From Curvularia sp. ZM96 (Eukaryota; Ascomycota; Dothideomycetes; Pleosporales; Pleosporaceae), in assembly GCA_022457065.1 (NCBI GenBank), contig JAJGBQ010000005.1:3410001-3474000 (forward strand): a DNA stretch of 64,000 nucleotides, given 5' to 3'. A program made the translations under genes and the position numbers. Positions 59,500 through 64,000 of this stretch are shown here, one piece after another; position 1 is the stretch's first letter, and the number at the start of each line of letters is the position of its first letter. The notes under the pieces are model-generated. The model did not search any database, was not told the DNA's origin, and worked only from the letters and a program-made list of their open reading frames with translations.

Positions 59500-60135
59500 C
59501 TAAGTTAGTTAATAGTTTAGGTAGTAATAGTCTAGTTATTAGAAGGTCTATACTAGAGGCGGAGTTCCCCTCGGCCTACTCTTTCGCACGATCCTAAAGA
59601 TTTAGAATAGCATAATCTTAATTAGCGTATAAGCGCTCTAGCGCCTTAGTCTCTAAGAGCTCACGGTAGAGATAAGATATCTCTATAGCAGCCTTTAAAG
59701 CCTTAGCGGCTAGAAGGGCTTAACGTTCCTTAGCACGAGTGATCTTAAGACGTTTTTACCACTTCTCCGCCTAAACTTTCTCCTACTCTTCCTTAGAAAT
59801 AAATAGACTATACTTAGCCGTAATAGAAATATACCCCACGTAATAGCTAGTTATAGTATCTACGAAATAACAAAAATTCTTCTCTTTATAGCGCTTATAG
59901 CAAAAATTTATCTTAAAGTTCTATTCTCTTATATAGTTAGCACGAGTATAGCGCTTAGTAGTTAAATTTTGCGCACGGTTATGACGAGAAGACTAAATCT
60001 TAGGTATAGTTAGGAAGACATAGAGGAAGGAACGCTTACGATATAATAGGCGTACCTCCGTACTTATTCCTACGACTAGCGCTAAGTACGGCATAGGAAA
60101 ACGAAAACCTAGAGTATTAGGACGATACGCCTAAG
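59500..60135 (-). pseudogene. Antisense reading frame in the 3' part of Gypsy-1
   Basis: Opposite to gag-pol, between the chromodomain and the polypurine tract, a minus-strand frame of about 190-210 codons stays open apart from stops at RIP-type positions. It reads FPMPYLALVVGISTEV near its start. A Cys/aromatic pair of similar segments follows (INFCYKRYKEKNFCYFVDT), then SYYVGYISITAKYSLFISKE and a long charged helix (RLKITRAKER, ALLAAKALKAAIEISYLYRE). Product not recognised; position matches the antisense frame of Gypsy-2. Confidence 0.62.
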
Positions 60136-60146
60136 AGAGGGGATAA

Positions 60147-60635
60147 TGTTATAAGTAACAGCGAAGGATCTCTCCTAAGTAATAGCCGCGGGTTAAAGAC
60201 TATTAGGCGCCACGTTAAAGAGTAAATAATTACCGCAGGGCGGCGGTTACGTAATTAATATTATACTAAGAGTGCTATTAGGCGCTAGTATATAATAGTA
60301 GGGTGTATATAATAGTAACTATTAGAGATATTAGGCTAAGACTTAAGTTATAAGTAATAGTAGTAATAGTAGGACTAGAAGTAATAGATATAAGAATAGA
60401 TTAGATTTTATTAGTATATTTATTATAGTTAACTCTTATAAGTTCTTCTCTTATATAAATTAATACTTAGTTATTCTATCGTTATAGAATTAATTATTAC
60501 TTTTACTTTAGTTAAACTCCTATAACTTCTCTCTACTACGAATCGCTAGAAAATAATCGCACGGAATACTTTATACAAGTCTCGCCCTAACCCGGACCAA
60601 GACTAGGTGAGTATAGCGAACCCCCCCGTGTAACA
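60147..60635 (+). repeat. Gypsy-1 right (3') LTR
   Basis: 489 bp. Mutated by RIP over most of its length, but the last 70-80 bp (from about 60560) retain CA/TG and match the unmutated solo LTR, marking the edge of the RIP zone. Confidence 0.92.
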
Positions 60636-60650
60636 CCGTGAGGTACGTTA

Positions 60651-60896
60651 GTTGAAGTAGTGTTATAAATCACGTGATATATCAATTCCTATAGATCAGG
60701 TGAGAGACTACTTATACATAGAAATCTTTTTAATAATACAATAACTAATAAATGTGTGAAGTAGAGGTATCTGAAACCTGAATATGAAAAGGTCTTCAGA
60801 ATTATAGTACTAAATACATCTCTCTATTACATTCTGTTATCATTATTACAATTATCATTATTATTACAAGTACTAAACGAGAAAAGGCAAGACAGC
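60651..60896. other. Flank of the transposon island, no gene seen
   Basis: AT-rich but not RIP-like; includes the 3' flank of the next gene. Confidence 0.5.
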
Positions 60897-61853
60897 TTAG
60901 GCAGAGAACTGCATCTGCCATGAGCCAAGTGTGCTCCTGTTCCTCCCTTGTAGCTGAGGGCAAATTATCTCCTTCAGCTTTGGATGGTAATCCATCTCAT
61001 AAGCATCAAAAGGGATCGTGTCCCAGCGAATCCTGGTGCTGACGTGCTTCGCACGCACACAAAAACCAGCCGAGCGATACAGGTCTAATGACCTGTTCTT
61101 GTCTCCCGCGCAGAACCTCTCTGTGATGTTGAGGTTGATGATGTCAAGGTTTGTGAAGGCTTCGTTGTCTGTGAGGAGGCGCAGGAGACGAGCTCCTGCG
61201 CAATCTCCTTCGAGTTCTGAGACAGACGTGTAGAAGCCAGTGGCTTCTGCTTCCTTCTTGCTCGGGTTCTTGCAATCGGTCAACACTAGGTCGACCCCGA
61301 CAAATCGTAGCCAGCCGTACACAGAGATCTGTGGGTTGCCAGGGGGAAGGCCAATCTCTGGCATACTCGCGTATGGCTCTTTGGTCAGGTCTTCTTCGGA
61401 CCTGCCGACGTAACAAGCGAAAGTGCCGGCTTGTTCGGTATCTGCCATGTACATGTCACGCACCCTAGGGTGGTCTCGTACGCATTGGTAGAAGGCATGT
61501 GTCCGTTCAGGACCGCGGGACGTCGGTGGCGTGCGTTCTGCTCCAGTGTATGCAAGAAGCATCATGTGAATTTTTTCGATGATGCTTTCAGGAAACTGGT
61601 CCGTATGTGTACGAACCATGTATTCCATGGGAAATTGGTGAGTTATCTTGACGGCACAAACACTCCACTGTGGGTGCGGAAGTGAAGCGGGTTCGTCATG
61701 ACCATACAGTTGCTGCTGGTGATGTGCTTGCTGCTGCTCGTACATCTGCTGCGCGAGGGCTAGCTGGCAGTGCGCAGCATAGATGTTGGGGTGGAGGAGA
61801 ATGTTTGTGTCGTTGTCCTGGCTCGCGTCGTTGTAGATGTTGCTGCGGTCCAT
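60897..61853 (-). CDS. Unrecognised protein, 318 aa
   Basis: Minus-strand frame from ATG at 61853 to the stop at 60897, no intron needed. I do not recognise the family. The N-terminal third has a Gln/His-rich tract (QQMYEQQQAHHQQQLYG) and looks disordered. The rest looks globular, with the stretches HPQWSVCAVKITHQFPMEYM, GNPQISVYGWLRFVGVDLVL and LYRSAGFCVRAKHVSTRIRW. No signal peptide or membrane helix. The frame stays open 56 codons upstream of the ATG with Lys-Pro-Lys-Ser-type repeats, so an upstream exon with the true start is possible. It lies only 250 bp from the RIP island but has normal CA/TG content itself. Codon-level openness supports a real gene; function unknown. Confidence 0.55.
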   Translation of the reverse strand: MDRSNIYNDASQDNDTNILLHPNIYAAHCQLALAQQMYEQQQAHHQQQLYGHDEPASLPHPQWSVCAVKITHQFPMEYMVRTHTDQFPESIIEKIHMMLLAYTGAERTPPTSRGPERTHAFYQCVRDHPRVRDMYMADTEQAGTFACYVGRSEEDLTKEPYASMPEIGLPPGNPQISVYGWLRFVGVDLVLTDCKNPSKKEAEATGFYTSVSELEGDCAGARLLRLLTDNEAFTNLDIINLNITERFCAGDKNRSLDLYRSAGFCVRAKHVSTRIRWDTIPFDAYEMDYHPKLKEIICPQLQGRNRSTLGSWQMQFSA

Positions 61854-64000
61854 CTTAAGGGTGAGATACGGGTTGGTCTTGGGATCGATGCACGAGCTCG
61901 ACTTGAGGAAAAAGTATAGGTTCGACTTGGGCTTAACGTACGACTTCGGCTTGATGTCAATGTTGGAGCTGAGTGCAGGAAGGATGGAGAGTAGAGGAGA
62001 TTTTTTGGTGTGAGCAAACAAGCGGGCAACGGAGGTTCAGTGCCGAAGCCGGAGGGCGTCTTCGTGAGAGTGAACAAGAAAAATGACTTGCCCAAGCCTC
62101 AGGAAGGGGACTCTGAGACCCACAGCCGTGCAAACAGCTGCCTGACTCAGCAGGCCTTGCTCACTTCAGGTTGAATCACACAGAATCTTCTATATCACTT
62201 CACTGTTGTGGAGCTTTGGCTCGTGCCATACACCTCGCAGAAGCCCACAGAACGTCTTCTGAGCGATCCCCCTGGCGACAGGGATGCTGCTGAAAATCCA
62301 CCGGCAGGCAGTGGGAGCGTTTGCTGGTCGCTGTTCTGAATGGAAGGGATCCATGATCTGGGCGGGGGCTAAGCTGCACAGAAAGAGGTTCAACATCTGT
62401 GCGGGATGCCCGCTGCAGATTGATACAATGTAAAATTCAGGGGGCGCCTGCTGTAATCCGTATCAACGTAGAACTTAGGGGATGTCGTAGATCTATGAAT
62501 CCCAAGGGCGGGATTGTCCGCTGCAATCCGTATTAGGTAGAACTCAGGGGATGTTGTGAATTTAGGAGTTCCAAGTAAAGGGGGTGGAGTATGTGATTGT
62601 TGGGTTTGAAACATGTGTATCCTACCGCCGCTTGCCTCAAGGGCAGGTAGTGGACAATCTGGGTGTTTGATTGTAGCAAATCCTCCAAGTATATAATCCC
62701 AATAATTCAAACTCCCATCGCCACCGGTAGTTGGCACTGGGGTTGGTGGCCCAGGGTCGCTACCGGCTGGTCTTGAGAACTTCGTTAACTTATCTACAGG
62801 GGGGCTTCGGTCTGTTTTTTTTTTGTTGGTTCGAGTCCAGGTATATGCGGTCAGTCTTATCTTTTTGCTTCTGTGACTCCAATCGCGTGTACAGGCTCAT
62901 AATGGTCACAGCAGCCCTCGTTTGAATGGCAAAAACCAGCAGAATCATGACCCTCGAAAGCCCAGGAATTTACTTTTACAATTCCCAGGCACTGCGTTTC
63001 CAATAACGCATTGATAGAGGGCGTGTGCCGTAGAGTCTCCAGATGGGGGCAGCTCGCGGCGGTCGGACTTAGACTGTTTCTCTGGTAAGCTTCCCACACC
63101 ATCCTACCAACACTAACACCTGCAGCATGCAACACCGCCTGCAAGCTCTACAAAAAGCTACACAGGGCACAGAAAGCCATCCGCATGCTACTATGAGGCC
63201 TCGAAGACGAAAAATACCCTTAGCGAACCGGCGCCGGTGGTCATACAGACCCGTTGAGATCCTACGTCGATAGCGGAGAAAACCACCGAAACCTGCAACG
63301 GCAGTCCAACCGAGACGAGAACGATGAAACGAGAATCCTGAAGCGTATACTGGGATACTGAGTTGGCGGGGAATGATACCATACAAGGCATTGCTGGAAG
63401 TCGGACAAGTCGCCAGCTGAGGAGGTGTATACATTTTACATGGGAATTTGGTATGCTGAGCTCGGCCAGACACAGACATGAACTACCTGTGAGGACACAG
63501 GAATTTCAATGGTGGCCAAGGTGAAATGCTCTTCGCACCTCAGCATACAGCACATCTGGGACAATCCAGCGAGGATATCTTTTGATCACCTGGTGGGCAC
63601 AGAGAGGACCCCATGCTGAGCAATGACTTGGGTGATACAGGGTACAGAGGACCGAGACTCAACTGCACCAGCCCATCTGAGGCTTTTCGAGAGCAGCAAC
63701 GATGGCTTCTTCAGAGTCAGCAGTTGGCCACGGCCAGCTGACGCCGTCGAAGAGATCACTACAGCGAACGAAACAAGAAGCAGCAGGGAAAGAGACAAGA
63801 CGGCTCTATCGGCACTGAATCGAACGGGAGGTCCAGGGTTGACAAGTAGACACGGATCCAGGGCAGCGTTCCAGTGCTTGAATCGAAGATGGGAGCCAGT
63901 ACAGAGAGGATGGAAGCCGTTACAGCATCAACAGACTGAGCATTTGCAACCGACTGCTGCGGAATATTCAATCGAGAGCTATATTGCTACAACACAGGAG
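61854..64000. other. 2.1-kb right end, no supported gene
   Basis: The first part is the upstream region of the unrecognised gene. A minus-strand frame at 63586-63798 starts with a signal-peptide-like run but has only a TTG start. A poly-T run at about 62814-62825 and degenerate tandem repeats (62402-62575) are present. Could include the edge of another degraded repeat. Confidence 0.4.
62402..62575 (+). repeat. Degenerate tandem repeat, about 50-70-bp units
   Basis: Recurring elements GATTGATACAATGTAAAATTCAG, TGTAATCCGTATCAACGTAG and TGCAATCCGTATTAGGTAG, each followed by A-A-C-T-x-A-GGGGATGT-like sequence: two clear copies (about 62452 and 62522) and one more diverged copy (62410). Confidence 0.6.

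Larger units (their letters stand above)
45838..60635 (+). mobile_element. Gypsy-1: Ty3/Gypsy chromodomain retrotransposon, RIP-degraded
   Basis: Two 489-bp direct LTRs, 45838-46326 and 60147-60635, starting TGTTA and ending TAAYA; the right copy is preceded by a polypurine tract (AAGAGAGGGGATAA). Order of remnants on the plus strand: gag with CCHC zinc knuckle (47377-47418), protease region (about 56000), reverse transcriptase, RNase H, integrase, chromodomain, so Metaviridae/chromovirus type. Interrupted by a solo LTR (47548-48037) and by Gypsy-2 (48585-55444). No target-site duplication is seen at its ends. Coding frames are full of RIP stops. Confidence 0.88.
44608..60648 (+). mobile_element. 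Fot1/Pot2-type (Tc1/mariner) DNA transposon, RIP-degraded and interrupted
   Basis: Perfect 13-bp terminal inverted repeats: ACGTACCTCACGG (44608-44620) and its complement (60636-60648), each flanked by TA, the Tc1/mariner target duplication. Inside the left end is a RIP-mutated DDE transposase (about 44720-45837). Almost everything between 45838 and 60635 is later insertions. The 3' end of the transposase and most of the right subterminal sequence are missing, so the right side retains little more than the terminal repeat. Immobile now. Confidence 0.8.

Noticed and set aside
62740..62850. tRNA-like T-arm (GGTTCGAGTCC)
   Set aside because: The flanking stem does not pair well and no D-arm, anticodon arm or acceptor stem can be built around it.
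63586..63798. Small secreted-looking protein (hydrophobic N-terminus)
   Set aside because: The frame begins with TTG, no ATG is available, and the signal-like run alone is weak evidence.

Overview
The window looks like a chromosome segment of a filamentous ascomycete, most likely a dothideomycete of the order Pleosporales (inference). The evidence is short GT-AG introns of about 47-136 nt with CTAAC/CTGAC-type branch sites, a Zn2Cys6 regulator, many secreted plant- and fungal-wall hydrolases, fungal NLR genes, and a 16-kb AT-rich island in which CpA/TpG is almost absent and retrotransposon reading frames are full of TAA/TAG. That last pattern is the signature of repeat-induced point mutation (RIP).

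Layout. Positions 1-4768 hold housekeeping genes: the 3' part of a HUT1-type nucleotide-sugar transporter, an acyl-CoA synthetase-like AMP-forming ligase and five-exon ribosomal protein uL13 (RPL16). A 4.4-kb gene-poor stretch follows, then a 978-aa Zn2Cys6 transcription factor whose last zinc-ligand cysteine depends on a 4-nt microexon. From 13.8 to 22 kb lie a secreted choice-of-anchor B/LVIVD protein, a FIT/SCS3 lipid-droplet protein, a secreted GH36 alpha-galactosidase and, convergent to it, a secreted GH28 polygalacturonase with a GC-AG intron.

From 24.5 to 30.6 kb is an immunity-like locus on the minus strand. It holds a PNP/UDP-phosphorylase-like protein ending in a short G-phi-Q-A-G-phi-phi-N-G motif and, 212 bp downstream, an NB-ARC/TPR NLR that begins with the same motif. 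Upstream is a CorA-like membrane protein, followed by an inverted, truncated relic of the NLR's 5' end. The pair has the architecture of fungal NLR/effector amyloid-signalling pairs, with a predicted nucleosidase as effector. This is the most interesting functional system in the window.

From 32.9 to 44.3 kb are a GH18 chitinase, a HAD hydrolase, a sedolisin (S53) protease, a serine carboxypeptidase (S10) and a threonine-dehydratase/serine-racemase-like PLP enzyme. The secreted enzymes suggest a plant-associated or saprotrophic lifestyle.

From 44.6 to 60.65 kb is a RIP-degraded nest of transposons. A Fot1/Pot2-type DNA transposon (13-bp terminal inverted repeats, TA duplication) contains a Ty3/Gypsy chromodomain element (489-bp LTRs). 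That element contains a second Gypsy element in the opposite orientation (426-bp LTRs, TSD TAAGA) and a little-mutated solo LTR of the first family (TSD CGCGC). Both Gypsy elements carry an antisense reading frame between integrase and 3' LTR. The last 3.4 kb holds one unrecognised gene and repeat-bearing non-coding sequence.
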